From Gallionella straubiae (lineage in GTDB: Bacteria; Pseudomonadota; Gammaproteobacteria; Burkholderiales; Gallionellaceae): a stretch of DNA of 64,000 bases. Made by a program: the position numbers and the translations under genes. The stretch spans positions 744,001 to 808,000 of the forward strand of contig NZ_CP194331.1 in NCBI RefSeq assembly GCF_051257895.1, in the 5' to 3' direction. Below are positions 17,829 to 26,711 of the stretch, in pieces (positions within the stretch are counted from its first letter, which is position 1; the number at the start of each line of letters is the position of its first letter). The notes beneath the pieces are model-generated. The model saw only the letters and a program-made list of their open reading frames with translations. It was not told the origin of the DNA and searched no databases.

Positions 17829-18784
17829 TGAGCTCGACGATACTGCAACCGGGAGAAATCGAAACGCCGGCAGGCAAGATTCCCTTTCTGCACCTGCCGG
17901 AACGCCAGAGCGTTTTCCGGCAACGTGCGCAGCGCCTCAGGAGCCTCGCGGCAAATCACCCGATGGCGGACTTCCTTTTTTTCATGGCGCATCTCGCGGA
18001 TGCGCAGCAGGCGGCGCTGGAGACCTTCCCCGACGTTCCCCTGCCCGACGCGGAAGCGCTGCATCTGTGCCGCGAGCACGGCATGCCGCCCCTGGCCGCG
18101 ATGGGATGGCAGCGCGATCCCGCGTGGCGGACAATGCTGCAGGGGATGATGCTCTGCCTGGCTCCACACGCCAATGCTACGGTGGGAAAAACGATCCTCA
18201 GGCTGCAGGGGATGCCGGCTCACGAACTGGAAGCACTCGCCGGAAGGATACTCCGTGTGGAATGCGCCGATGCCGACCTTGCACCGGCACCCCTCGTGGC
18301 GTCCGCCCTGCAGGTCTACTGGGCTCACATGGCGACCTCCCTCGGCGAAGGCGCTTTTGCCCGCGGCGACATCGCCAACCTCTGCCCGGTCTGCGCCTCG
18401 GCCCCGGTGGCGAGCACGGTGCAAAACGGCGGAGCCGAACACGGGCTGCGCTACCTGCAGTGTTCGCTTTGCAGCGTGGAGTGGCACATGGTGCGCGTCA
18501 AATGCAGCAACTGCGAGGCGACCAGCGGCATCTCCTATTACGGCATCGAAGGCTCCGAGGCCCCGGTCAGGGCGGAAGCCTGCGAAGAGTGCGGCTCCTA
18601 CCTGAAAATCCTGTACATGGAAAAAGACCCGCATGTCGAAGCGGTAGCGGACGACCTTGCCACCCTCGCGCTGGACGTGATGATGAACGGGAACGGCCTG
18701 CCGCGCAGCGGGCCGAACCTCCTGCTGGTCTCCGCCTGCGACATCGGGGACCATGACGCGATGTCCCGCCGGTATTCCGCATGA
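17828..18784 (+). CDS. fdhE: Formate dehydrogenase accessory protein FdhE
   Basis: A 318-aa cytoplasmic rubredoxin-like maturation factor needed for active respiratory formate dehydrogenases. The C-terminal half carries CxxC pairs: CPVCAS, CSLCS, CSNCE and CEECGS, which in FdhE bind iron. The start MSSTILQPGE at 17828 overlaps fdnI by 1 nt, and its stop overlaps selA by 4 nt, so assembly and selenocysteine genes form one translationally coupled run. Confidence 0.93.
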   Translation: MSSTILQPGEIETPAGKIPFLHLPERQSVFRQRAQRLRSLAANHPMADFLFFMAHLADAQQAALETFPDVPLPDAEALHLCREHGMPPLAAMGWQRDPAWRTMLQGMMLCLAPHANATVGKTILRLQGMPAHELEALAGRILRVECADADLAPAPLVASALQVYWAHMATSLGEGAFARGDIANLCPVCASAPVASTVQNGGAEHGLRYLQCSLCSVEWHMVRVKCSNCEATSGISYYGIEGSEAPVRAEACEECGSYLKILYMEKDPHVEAVADDLATLALDVMMNGNGLPRSGPNLLLVSACDIGDHDAMSRRYSA

Positions 18785-20226
18785 GCGCCCGCGCTGCTGC
18801 AACCGAATCCAGCCTGCTTTCCATTCCCTCGGTGGACCGCGTGCTCAACCTGCCCGCGGTGCGCGCGCTCGCGGAGGAGTTCGGCCGCAACGCGGCGCTG
18901 GCCGCAACGCGCACCACGCTGTCGCAGATGCGCGACAAGGCGGCGCAAGGCGGCATCCTGCCGGGCGACGCATTCGCCGAACCGCACCTCGCCGCAGCCC
19001 TGCGCGCCTGGCTGGAGGCGGCCTCGCGGCCTGCATTGCGCGCGGTCTTCAACCTCACCGGCACCGTGCTGCACACCAACCTCGGACGCGCCCTGCTGCC
19101 CGAAGAGGCAATCAGCGCCGTGGCGCAGGCGATGGCCTGGCCCTGCAACCTGGAATACGACGTCAAGGGCGGCGCGCGCGGCGACCGCGACAGCCTCGTC
19201 GAGCCGCTGCTGTGCGAGCTCACCGGAGCCGAGGCCGCGACGGTGGTCAACAACAACGCCGCCGCGGTGTTCCTCGCGCTCAACACCCTGGGCCGGAGCA
19301 AGGAGGTCATCGTCTCGCGCGGCGAACTGGTGGAAATCGGCGGCGCCTTCCGCGTGCCGGACATCATGAGCCGCTCCGGCGCGAAGCTTAAGGAAATCGG
19401 CACCACCAACCGCACCCACCTCAGTGACTTCGCGGCCGCCATCTCGCCGAAGACCGGCATGCTGCTCAAGGTGCACACCAGCAACTACGCCATCGTCGGC
19501 TTCACCGCTGCCGTGCCGGAACCGGAGCTCGCGCAGCTTGCGCATGCGCATGATCTGCCGTTCATGATCGACCTCGGCAGCGGCACGCTGGTCGACCTCG
19601 CGCGCTGGGGACTGCCCGCCGAACCCACGCCGCAGAAATCGCTGGCTGCGGGCGTCGATCTCGTCACCTTCAGCGGCGACAAGCTCCTCGGCGGCCCGCA
19701 GGCGGGCGTCATCGTCGGACGGCGCGACCTGATCGCGAGGATCAAGAAGAACCCGCTGAAGCGCGCGCTGCGCCTCGACAAGATGACGCTCGCGGCGCTC
19801 GAAGCCATCCTGCGGCTGTATCGCGACCCCGACCGCTTGGCCGAGCGCCTCCCCACCCTCCGCCTGCTGACGCGGCCGACGGACGACATCAAGGCCGTTG
19901 CCGCGCGGGTGCTGCAGCCGCTGCAGAACACGCTTGCGCAAGACTACAGCGTTTCGCATTACGCCTGCTCCAGCCAGATCGGCAGCGGCTCGCTGCCGGT
20001 GGAGCGCCTGCCCAGCCATGGCCTCGCCATACGCTCCGCTAGGAAAGGGCGCGGCGAAGGTTCGGCGCTGGAAAAACTCGCCACCGCCTTCCGCGCCCTG
20101 CCCGCCCCGGTGATCGGGCGCATCGAGGATGGCGCGCTGGTATTGGACCTGCGCTGCCTGGAGGATGAAGCCGGCTTCGTCGCGCAACTGGAAAAACTCA
20201 GCTTTAAGGCCAGAGGCCAGGGATGA
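18781..20226 (+). CDS. selA: L-seryl-tRNA(Sec) selenium transferase
   Basis: PLP enzyme that converts seryl-tRNA(Sec) to selenocysteinyl-tRNA(Sec) using selenophosphate. At 481 aa it has the expected length. It shows FNLTGTVLHTNLGRALLP, the conserved VVNNNAAAVFL segment and the PLP lysine in SGDKLLGGPQAG. It starts within the end of fdhE (ATGA overlap). Selenophosphate synthetase (selD) is not in the window and must be elsewhere. Confidence 0.96.
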   Translation: MSARAAATESSLLSIPSVDRVLNLPAVRALAEEFGRNAALAATRTTLSQMRDKAAQGGILPGDAFAEPHLAAALRAWLEAASRPALRAVFNLTGTVLHTNLGRALLPEEAISAVAQAMAWPCNLEYDVKGGARGDRDSLVEPLLCELTGAEAATVVNNNAAAVFLALNTLGRSKEVIVSRGELVEIGGAFRVPDIMSRSGAKLKEIGTTNRTHLSDFAAAISPKTGMLLKVHTSNYAIVGFTAAVPEPELAQLAHAHDLPFMIDLGSGTLVDLARWGLPAEPTPQKSLAAGVDLVTFSGDKLLGGPQAGVIVGRRDLIARIKKNPLKRALRLDKMTLAALEAILRLYRDPDRLAERLPTLRLLTRPTDDIKAVAARVLQPLQNTLAQDYSVSHYACSSQIGSGSLPVERLPSHGLAIRSARKGRGEGSALEKLATAFRALPAPVIGRIEDGALVLDLRCLEDEAGFVAQLEKLSFKARGQG

Positions 20227-20272
20227 TTTTCGCTGCGTAGTTTTTCTTCCAAAAATTTCTCCGCATGATTAC

Positions 20273-22156
20273 ATGATCGTCGGCACCGCAGGCCACATCG
20301 ACCACGGCAAGACCTCGCTCGTGAAAGCACTCACCGGCGTGGACACCGACCGCCTCAAGGAAGAGAAGGCGCGCGGCATCACCCTCGATCTCGGCTACGC
20401 CTACTCGCCCCTGCCCGAGGGCGGCGTGCTCGGGTTCATCGACGTGCCGGGCCACGAGAAGCTGGTGCACAACATGCTCGCGGGAGCGACCGGCATCGAC
20501 TTCATGCTGCTGGCGGTGGCCGCCGACGACGGCCCCATGCCGCAGACCCGCGAGCACCTGCAGATCCTCAGCTTGCTTGGCCTCACGCGCGGTGCGGTGG
20601 CGCTGACCAAGATCGATCGCGTGACGAAACAGCGCCTCGATGAAGCCTATGCCGAAACGGCATCGCTGCTGAAGGGAACTCCGCTGGAGGACAGCCCGAT
20701 CTTCCCGCTCTCCACGGTGAGCGGCGAAGGGGTGGAGCTGCTGCGCAATTACCTCGCGGAGGCCGCAGCCGCCCTGCCGCCCCGCCCTCCTGCGGGAAAT
20801 TTCCGGCTGGCGGTGGATCGCTGTTTCACTCTCGCCGGCACCGGCACCGTGGTCACGGGCACGGTGTTTTCGGGGGCGGTGCGGGTGGGCGACCATCTGT
20901 TGCTGTCGCCGTCCGGCATCGAAGTGCGGGTGCGCAGCATCCACGCGCAAAACCGCCCGGCGGAAACCGGGCTGACGGGCCAGCGCTGCGCACTCAATCT
21001 CGCGGGAACGGATTTCGACAAAAGCGGCGTGCGCCGCGGCGACTGGCTTCTGGCCGAAGCCGCGCATGCGCCGACGCAGCGCCTCGACGTGCGGCTGCGG
21101 TTGCTGCCGGGCGCGGAACGCGCGCTGCGCCACTGGTCGCCGGTGCATTTCCATCTCGGCTCGGCCGATGTCCCGGTGCGGGTGGTGCTGCTGGAGCACG
21201 AGCTGCTCGAACCCGGAGCCAGCGGCCTCGCGCAGGTCGTGCTCGATCGTCCGATTGGTGCTCTGCGCGGCGACCGCTTCATCATCCGCGACCAGTCCGC
21301 GACCCGCACCGTCGGCGGCGGCATGGTGCTCGACCTCTTCCCGCCGGCACACAAGCGCCGCACGCCGGAACGCCTCGCCATGCTTGCCGCACTCGAACAG
21401 CCCTCCGCGCACGCAGCCTTGCGAGGCATGCTCGACGCCGCGCCCAACGGCATCGATCTCAGGCGCTTCATCATCTCCGCGAACCTCAGCCCGGCGGAAG
21501 CCGACGCGCTGCGCCGCGCTGTGCCGCTGACTGAGGTCAACGGCACCGCCTTCCCCGTACATGCCTGGAACGAGTTGCGGCAGACTGTGCTGGATTGCCT
21601 CGCAGATATGCACCGGCTGTCTCCCGACCTTCTCGGACCGGATGCGGGCAAGCTGCGCACGCTGGCAGCGCCGCATCTGCCGCATGCCGTCTTCGGCAGC
21701 CTGCTCCGGGAGTTGCGCGATGAGGGGCGCATCGTCCAGAGCGGCCCCTGGCTGCACCTGCCGGAGCATCGCATCGCGCTTTCCGCCACCGACCAGAAGC
21801 TCTGGCAGAGGCTCGCGCCGCTGCTGCTGGAGCAGCCCTTCCAGCCGCCCCGGGTGCGCGACCTGGCGCATGCCCTGCAGATGGGCGAGGCGCACGTCCG
21901 GCTGCTGTTGCAGCAGGTGGCAACGCTGGGGGAAGTTTACCGCGTGGCCCACGACCACTACTTCATGGCGCAGTCGGTCGGGCAGCTTGCCGCCATCGTG
22001 CGCGAAATCGCGGCGAAGCAAGCAGACGGCAAGGTCACCGCGGCCCTGTTCCGCGACCGCATCGGCACGGGACGCAAGCTCGCCATCCAGATCCTGGAGT
22101 TTTTCGACGCCAGCGCAGTGACCCGGCGCGCGGGCGACGCACATCACCTGCGCTGA
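20273..22156 (+). CDS. selB: Selenocysteine-specific elongation factor SelB
   Basis: GTPase that carries Sec-tRNA(Sec) to UGA codons followed by a SECIS hairpin. The N-terminus is the G1 motif (GTAGHIDHGKTSLVKALTG), with G3 DVPGHEKL and G4 TKID. It is followed by beta-barrel domains II-III and a C-terminal array of winged helices (about residues 370-627) that bind the SECIS. The start MIVGTAGHID at 20273 is standard for the family, so 627 aa; an upstream open frame overlapping selA is rejected. It lies 46 nt after selA and 59 nt before tRNA-Sec. Confidence 0.95.
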   Translation: MIVGTAGHIDHGKTSLVKALTGVDTDRLKEEKARGITLDLGYAYSPLPEGGVLGFIDVPGHEKLVHNMLAGATGIDFMLLAVAADDGPMPQTREHLQILSLLGLTRGAVALTKIDRVTKQRLDEAYAETASLLKGTPLEDSPIFPLSTVSGEGVELLRNYLAEAAAALPPRPPAGNFRLAVDRCFTLAGTGTVVTGTVFSGAVRVGDHLLLSPSGIEVRVRSIHAQNRPAETGLTGQRCALNLAGTDFDKSGVRRGDWLLAEAAHAPTQRLDVRLRLLPGAERALRHWSPVHFHLGSADVPVRVVLLEHELLEPGASGLAQVVLDRPIGALRGDRFIIRDQSATRTVGGGMVLDLFPPAHKRRTPERLAMLAALEQPSAHAALRGMLDAAPNGIDLRRFIISANLSPAEADALRRAVPLTEVNGTAFPVHAWNELRQTVLDCLADMHRLSPDLLGPDAGKLRTLAAPHLPHAVFGSLLRELRDEGRIVQSGPWLHLPEHRIALSATDQKLWQRLAPLLLEQPFQPPRVRDLAHALQMGEAHVRLLLQQVATLGEVYRVAHDHYFMAQSVGQLAAIVREIAAKQADGKVTAALFRDRIGTGRKLAIQILEFFDASAVTRRAGDAHHLR

Positions 22157-22215
22157 GGCGTTTGGGATATCCTACGCGCTGCCAGTCAATTGTCCTGATC
22201 GAAAATCTGATTGCT

Positions 22216-22312
22216 GGAAGAGATACGTTCCCCGGTGGGGCGGCCAGACTTCAAATCTGGCAAGGGCCGTCAGTCGGTTCTTGGTGGGTTCGACTCCCAC
22301 TCTTTTCCGCCA
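22216..22312 (+). tRNA. selC: tRNA-Sec (anticodon UCA)
   Basis: A 97-nt gene with an 8-bp acceptor stem (GGAAGAGA / TCTTTTCC), a long variable arm, the anticodon loop CTTCAAA, T-loop GTTCGACTC and an encoded GCCA end. The size and the 8-bp acceptor stem are diagnostic of selenocysteine tRNA. It lies directly downstream of selB, which places all Sec genes except selD with their client fdnG. Confidence 0.96.
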
Positions 22313-22341
22313 GAAATTTCAGCCTGCGAGATAGTTCCCTC

Positions 22342-22391
22342 CGTCATACCGGCGAAGGCCGGTATCCAGTGGCGCGCAATGCGCGCCAGTC
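22342..22391. repeat. Small palindromic repeat with ATACCGGC-GAAG-GCCGGTAT hairpin
   Basis: A perfect 8-bp stem (22346-22365) is embedded in CGTCATACCGG...CCGGTATCCAG, the layout of a widespread proteobacterial intergenic repeat similar to neisserial dRS3. A second perfect hairpin, GGCGCGC-aat-GCGCGCC, follows at 22371-22387. It could also end transcription from the sel cluster, but there is no T run. Confidence 0.6.
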
Positions 22392-22424
22392 AAAATAAAA
22401 GCTCGCTTCCCTTCGACAAGCTGA

Positions 22425-22476
22425 TGGAACTACTAGCCATTCGACTAAGCCCGCAAGCGGGCAAGTCGCTGGTTAT
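22425..22476. repeat. REP-like palindrome core (copy D), intergenic
   Basis: This 52-bp copy lies between tRNA-Sec and fumA. The flanks match the acuI/recJ/sucB copies (TGGAACTACTAGCCATTCG at one end, GTCGCTGGTTAT at the other). Its inner stem is GCCCGC-aa-GCGGGC, different from the others yet still paired. It shows that the element family is not restricted to genes. Confidence 0.85.
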
Positions 22477-22520
22477 CAGGGCGAACGGGCTTCAAAGACC
22501 TCTGGTGGAGATCAATGAGC

Positions 22521-24035
22521 TCAGGCTTTAACCGCCTTGCCGATCTTCACGCGCCATTCCGCCGGGCCGGTCTCGTGCACCGAGGTGCCCTGACTGTCCA
22601 CCGCCACCGTGACCGGCATGTCCTGCACGGTGAATTCGTAGATGGCTTCCATGCCGAGGTCGGCGAAGGCCAGCACCTTCGAAGCCTTGATCGCCTTGGA
22701 TACTAGGTAGGCCGCGCCGCCGACCGCCATCAGGTACACGGCCTTGTTGCGCTTGATGGCTTCGATGGCCTCCGGGCCGCGCTCGGACTTGCCGACCATG
22801 CCGATCAGGCCGGTCTTTTCCAGCATCATGCCGGTGAACTTGTCCATGCGCGTCGCGGTGGTGGGGCCGGCGGGGCCGACCACCTCGTCGCGCACCGGAT
22901 CAACCGGACCGACGTAATAGATGAAGCGGTTGGTGAAATCCACCGGCAGCTTCTCGCCCTTCGCCAGCATGTCGGCAATGCGCTTGTGCGCGGCGTCGCG
23001 CCCCGTGAGCAGCTTGCCGGAGAGCAGCAGCGTCTCGCCGGGTTTCCAGCTCGCCAGTTCCTCGCGCGTGACGGTATCGAGGTTGACGCGTCGCGACTCA
23101 GCGGAGGCATGCCATTCGATCTTCGGCCAGTCGTCCAGCGAGGGAGGCACAAGCTCAGCCGGGCCGCTGCCGTCGAGGGTAAAGTGGACGTGGCGCGTCG
23201 CGGCGCAGTTGGGAATCATCGCGACCGGCAGGCTCGCGGCATGGGTCGGGTAGTCCATGATCTTCACGTCCACCACGGTGGTGAGGCCGCCCAGCCCCTG
23301 CGCGCCGATGCCCAGCGCGTTGATCTTCTCGAACAGTTCCAGGCGCAGTTCCTCGATGCGATTTTTCGCGCCGCGCGCCTGCAGCTCCTGGATGTCCACC
23401 GGCTCCATCAATGCTTCCTTGGCGAGCAGCATGGCCTTCTCCGCCGTGCCGCCGATGCCGATGCCCAGTATCCCGGGCGGGCACCAGCCCGCGCCCATCT
23501 CGGGCAGGGTCTCCAGCACCCAGTCCACGATGCTATCCGAAGGATTGAGCGCGGCGAACGCGGATTTATTCTCCGAACCGCCGCCTTTCGCGGCGAGGGT
23601 TATTTCCACCTTGTCACCGGGGACGATCTCGAAATGGATCACCGCGGGCGTGTTGTCTTTCGTGTTCTTGCGCGCACCGGCCGGGTCGGCGAGCACCGAG
23701 GCACGCAGCGTGTTGTCGGGGTTCAGGTAGGCGCGGCGCACGCCCTCGTTGACCATGTCGGCGACACTCATCTTCGCATCATCCCAGCGCACGTTCATGC
23801 CCACCTTGACGAAGGCCGTCACGATGCCGGTGTCCTGGCAGATCGGCCGGTGCCCCTGCGCGCTCATGCGCGAGTTGGTGAGGATCTGCGCGATCGCGTC
23901 GCGCGCCGCGGGCGACTGCTCGCGCTCGTAAGCCTTGCCCAGCGCCTGGATGTAGTCGAGCGGATGGTAGTAGGAGATGTATTGCAGTGCGTCGGCGACG
24001 CTGGAGATGATATCTTCTTGGCGGATGGTAGTCAT
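22521..24035 (-). CDS. fumA: Fumarate hydratase, class I (iron-sulfur)
   Basis: Hydrates fumarate to malate using an oxygen-labile [4Fe-4S] cluster. The 504-aa single-chain protein fuses the alpha part (RPICQDTGIVTAFVKVG, GGGSENKS) and the beta part (VGPVDPVRDEVVGPAGPTTATRMD). Likely cluster cysteines are in PICQDTG, GWCPPG and NCAATRH. It completes the TCA set with sdh, mdh, gltA and suc, but it stands alone as a single gene. Start is the ATG at 24035. Confidence 0.94.
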   Translation of the reverse strand: MTTIRQEDIISSVADALQYISYYHPLDYIQALGKAYEREQSPAARDAIAQILTNSRMSAQGHRPICQDTGIVTAFVKVGMNVRWDDAKMSVADMVNEGVRRAYLNPDNTLRASVLADPAGARKNTKDNTPAVIHFEIVPGDKVEITLAAKGGGSENKSAFAALNPSDSIVDWVLETLPEMGAGWCPPGILGIGIGGTAEKAMLLAKEALMEPVDIQELQARGAKNRIEELRLELFEKINALGIGAQGLGGLTTVVDVKIMDYPTHAASLPVAMIPNCAATRHVHFTLDGSGPAELVPPSLDDWPKIEWHASAESRRVNLDTVTREELASWKPGETLLLSGKLLTGRDAAHKRIADMLAKGEKLPVDFTNRFIYYVGPVDPVRDEVVGPAGPTTATRMDKFTGMMLEKTGLIGMVGKSERGPEAIEAIKRNKAVYLMAVGGAAYLVSKAIKASKVLAFADLGMEAIYEFTVQDMPVTVAVDSQGTSVHETGPAEWRVKIGKAVKA

Positions 24036-24177
24036 TTCGGGTTTCGGAAGTTAAGCATGCGGATTTCAGGGCGCGATTCTAGCGGAATACCCCGTTCGGT
24101 TAAACCCGCACCACGCATGAATCCCGATCCCGCGCTAAAATAGCTCCCGAGGCAGCCGCCGAACTTGCAGAGCCATC

Positions 24178-24384
24178 ATGACCGAAGAACGTCTGGAAAA
24201 CATCGAAGCAAAAATCACCTATCAGGAAGACCTAGTCGAAGAGCTGAACAAAACGGTCTATCAGCAGCAAAAAAAGCTGGAACGGCTAGAAGCGATTTGC
24301 CAATCGCTCGCAGGGCAACTCAAATCGCTGACTGAAGCAAGGAATGAGGGAATGCCCGCGAACGAAAGGCCGCCGCATTATTAG
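24178..24384 (+). CDS. slyX: SlyX family protein
   Basis: A 68-aa coiled-coil protein beginning MTEERLENIEAKITYQEDLVEELN, the SlyX pattern, ending in the characteristic PPHY. Function is not established. It lies 142 nt from divergent fumA and 48 nt before a TerB-like gene. Confidence 0.88.
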   Translation: MTEERLENIEAKITYQEDLVEELNKTVYQQQKKLERLEAICQSLAGQLKSLTEARNEGMPANERPPHY

Positions 24385-24432
24385 CGCACCGCCTATGTCA
24401 TCAAGAATTCCTGTTGAAAATAGCGACCCGCC

Positions 24433-24888
24433 ATGCTGAACAAATTAAGTGATTTTCTCTCTGCGACCATTGCCCCCGCCGACACCGGGAGCCGCCCCGA
24501 ACACACCCTGCAACTGGCAACCGCCGTGCTGCTGATCGAAGTCATGCAGTCGGATGCCGACAGCACCGGCGAAGAGCAGGCGGCAATACTCAATATCCTC
24601 AAACAGAGATTTTATTTGTCGGATGCGGAAGTGGCGCAACTCTCCGACCTCGGACACCGCAAGTCAAAAGCTGCCAACGATCTTCAGCAGTTTACGTCCC
24701 TCATCAACCGGGAACTGGAGCTGTCCGAAAAGGTTTGCATCATCGAATACATGTGGCAAGTCGCCTATGCCGACGGGAAAATCAGCGCACATGAAAACCA
24801 TCTGATGCGCAGGATCGTCGATCTCCTCCACATCCCGCATGGCGACAACATAGCCGCCAAGATGCGCGCCAAACCTGCCGGGCTGTAA
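24433..24888 (+). CDS. TerB-like (tellurite resistance/DjlA N-terminal fold) protein
   Basis: A 151-aa all-helical soluble protein. The two acidic loop segments of the TerB fold are present: VMQSDADSTGEE (about residues 38-49) and VAYADGKISAHE (about 115-126), the likely metal-binding sites. Members of this fold are common in proteobacteria next to stress genes; the role is unknown. No signal peptide. Confidence 0.8.
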   Translation: MLNKLSDFLSATIAPADTGSRPEHTLQLATAVLLIEVMQSDADSTGEEQAAILNILKQRFYLSDAEVAQLSDLGHRKSKAANDLQQFTSLINRELELSEKVCIIEYMWQVAYADGKISAHENHLMRRIVDLLHIPHGDNIAAKMRAKPAGL

Positions 24889-25072
24889 AACACAAGGAAA
24901 TTACTGGATTGAGCGAGTCAGGGAACGGGTGTATAAAAAATCGAAGTCGCAGTAAATTTGCAAACACGGGGGGCTCCAAATACATTAGCCCCGAACACTA
25001 GCAGCAACCTCCCCTGAAAACCATATGCCGAAATATCCAGGCATAGGCGGGAAGCCGCCTTTCCCATAAGGC

Positions 25073-25119
25073 TTGACAGCAGAACGTTCGTTCTTTTATA
25101 GTGCCAGTACGTTCGTTCT
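25073..25119 (+). promoter_or_regulatory. Promoter and paired operator of the lexA-like gene
   Basis: TTGACA at 25073-25078 and TATAGT at 25097-25102 (18-nt spacer) form a strong promoter. Two near-identical 14-mers, AGAACGTTCGTTCT (25081-25094, inside the spacer) and AGTACGTTCGTTCT (25106-25119, just after the -10), are spaced 25 bp apart. The first is an inverted repeat AGAAC-N4-GTTCT. The position is what autorepression by the encoded LexA-type protein would require. The sequence differs from the enterobacterial CTGT-N8-ACAG box. Confidence 0.75.
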
Positions 25120-25133
25120 GTACAGGTGTCCCC

Positions 25134-25745
25134 ATGACCGATTTCGATTCCCCCTCGCCCGAGTCCAACCCCAGGGACGCGGAGTATCTCGCCCGGCTGC
25201 AGGACTATTACGCCGACTGGAAGAGCATCCCCTCCTACGCTTCGCTGTGCGAGGTGTTCGGCATCGCCTCCAAATCCTGGGTCAAGGCGATTCTGGACCG
25301 GCTCGGCAAGGCCGGTTTTATCGAGCGCACGCCGGACGGGGTCTGGGTGCCGACACGCCAGTTCTTCGCGCGGCCGCTCGCCGAGTCTTCGGTGCAGGCC
25401 GGCATGCCGGTGTCGGTTACGGCAACGCAGGGGGACTATTACGTCATCGACGAGTTGCTGATCGACAAGCCCTCAACGACGACGCTGATCCCGGTGAAGG
25501 GCGATTCGATGATCGACGCCGGCATCCATGATGGAGACATCGCCGTCGTCGAGAAGCGCCTGACCGCCAACCTCGGCGACATCGTGGTGGCCATCGTGGA
25601 CAACGAGTTCACGCTCAAGACCCTGGACAAGGAGCGCGGCCAGTTCGTGCTGCGCCCAGCCAATCCCGCCTTTCCGGTGATCCGCCCGCACGGCTCGCTG
25701 GAAATCTTCGGCGTGCTGACCGGCCTGATCCGCAAATACCGGTAA
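25134..25745 (+). CDS. lexA: LexA-type transcriptional repressor (S24 autopeptidase)
   Basis: A 203-aa SOS-type repressor. Residues about 20-75 form a winged helix-turn-helix (SYASLCEVFGIASKSWV, ILDRLGKAGFIERT). The self-cleavage site is Ala-Gly in VQAGMP (about residue 92), and the peptidase dyad is Ser in GDSMID and Lys in EFTLKTL. The start MTDFDSP at 25134 is chosen over a GTG at 25101 because the latter would place the operator in the gene. The HTH differs from E. coli LexA, in line with a different operator. It is followed after 6 nt by a UmuD-like protease. Confidence 0.85.
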   Translation: MTDFDSPSPESNPRDAEYLARLQDYYADWKSIPSYASLCEVFGIASKSWVKAILDRLGKAGFIERTPDGVWVPTRQFFARPLAESSVQAGMPVSVTATQGDYYVIDELLIDKPSTTTLIPVKGDSMIDAGIHDGDIAVVEKRLTANLGDIVVAIVDNEFTLKTLDKERGQFVLRPANPAFPVIRPHGSLEIFGVLTGLIRKYR

Positions 25746-25751
25746 ATAATC

Positions 25752-26228
25752 ATGCAACAGACCCTACCCGGCCTTGGCCGCCGCACCCCGCCTTCCGCCC
25801 TGCTCTCCCTGACACACCCGAACCGGGAGCTTTTCCACCGGCATCACGCCCTGCTGCGCAAGGCGGTTCCGGCGGGCATCCCCTCGCCCGCCGACGACCA
25901 AGTGAAGCAGCACCTGAGCCTCGACGAGCATCTCGTGGAGCACAAGGAATCGACCTTCTTCATGCGGGTCGGCGGCGATTCGATGCGCGGCCTCGGCATC
26001 TTCGACGGTGACCTGCTGGTGGTGGACCGCTCCGTGCTCGCCGCCCACGGCTGCGTAGTGATCGCAGTGGTGGACGGCGAATTCACCGTGAAGCAGTTGC
26101 TGCACACGCCGGAAGGCAAGATGCTGCGCGCGGCACACCCGGACTACCCCGACATGATGATCGGACCGGGGCAGGATTTCGCCGTCTGGGGCGTGGTGAC
26201 CTGGAACGTGCATAGGCACAATTCGTAG
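25752..26228 (+). CDS. umuD: UmuD-like S24 peptidase without an adjacent umuC
   Basis: A 158-aa protein resembling the polymerase V accessory UmuD: the PAGIPSPADD cleavage site (Ala-Gly), LDEHLVEHKESTFFMRV, catalytic Ser in GDSMRG and Lys in EFTVKQL. The N-terminus is longer than in E. coli UmuD. It lies 6 nt after lexA and so should be under the same operator. The umuC polymerase gene that normally follows is absent; the next gene is an unrelated small ORF. It may act with a polymerase encoded elsewhere or be a relic. Confidence 0.82.
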   Translation: MQQTLPGLGRRTPPSALLSLTHPNRELFHRHHALLRKAVPAGIPSPADDQVKQHLSLDEHLVEHKESTFFMRVGGDSMRGLGIFDGDLLVVDRSVLAAHGCVVIAVVDGEFTVKQLLHTPEGKMLRAAHPDYPDMMIGPGQDFAVWGVVTWNVHRHNS

Positions 26229-26332
26229 GCCATGCAGCGCCATCGCGCTGCAACTTCGCAGCACGAAAAAACTCAAGAAACACCGCAGCCTGCCGATAAC
26301 AAGGCTGTTCAAGGCTTTATAAACTTATAAAA

Positions 26333-26683
26333 ATGGCAAAGGACATCACCGATTACCGAACCCATGATTTCATCAAGGCCGAACCGAACGTAGTATGCGG
26401 ACAGGTACTGATGGATCGCCAGCGGCATGTCGCCATCGTGGCGAAGAAGATGCCCTCCTCCTTCCACCTCATCTGCGTCAATTCCGGAACGCTGAAGGTC
26501 AGGAAGTACACGCCGCAGCAACTCACCGACGAGTGGATGGACGCGGAATATCCTTACGAGAAGGCATTAGCCCATCTGCTGAACATGGGCCAAAAGCACG
26601 GCGCTACCGAAACCGCCCGATCCCTGCTGGATGAATTGGTTAGAAACGGGAAAGAGCCAATGCAGGGCAGGCTGTTCTGGTAA
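26333..26683 (+). CDS. Hypothetical protein, 116 aa
   Basis: Starts MAKDITDYRTHDFIKAEPN. No family recognised. It is soluble and mixed alpha/beta in appearance, with a conserved-looking hydrophobic core (HVAIVAKKMPSSFHLICVNSG) and a helical C-terminus ending in GRLFW. It lies 105 nt after umuD on the same strand and ends just before a strong hairpin terminator and the island boundary. Codon use resembles the chromosome, so it is probably real. Confidence 0.6.
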   Translation: MAKDITDYRTHDFIKAEPNVVCGQVLMDRQRHVAIVAKKMPSSFHLICVNSGTLKVRKYTPQQLTDEWMDAEYPYEKALAHLLNMGQKHGATETARSLLDELVRNGKEPMQGRLFW

Positions 26684-26711
26684 GCGGCAACAATCCAGTC
26701 GCTGAAAAGAA

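Noticed and set aside
22201..22520. CRISPR-like repeats between selC and fumA
   Set aside because: The palindromes there are single copies of different families, with no regular spacing or spacers.
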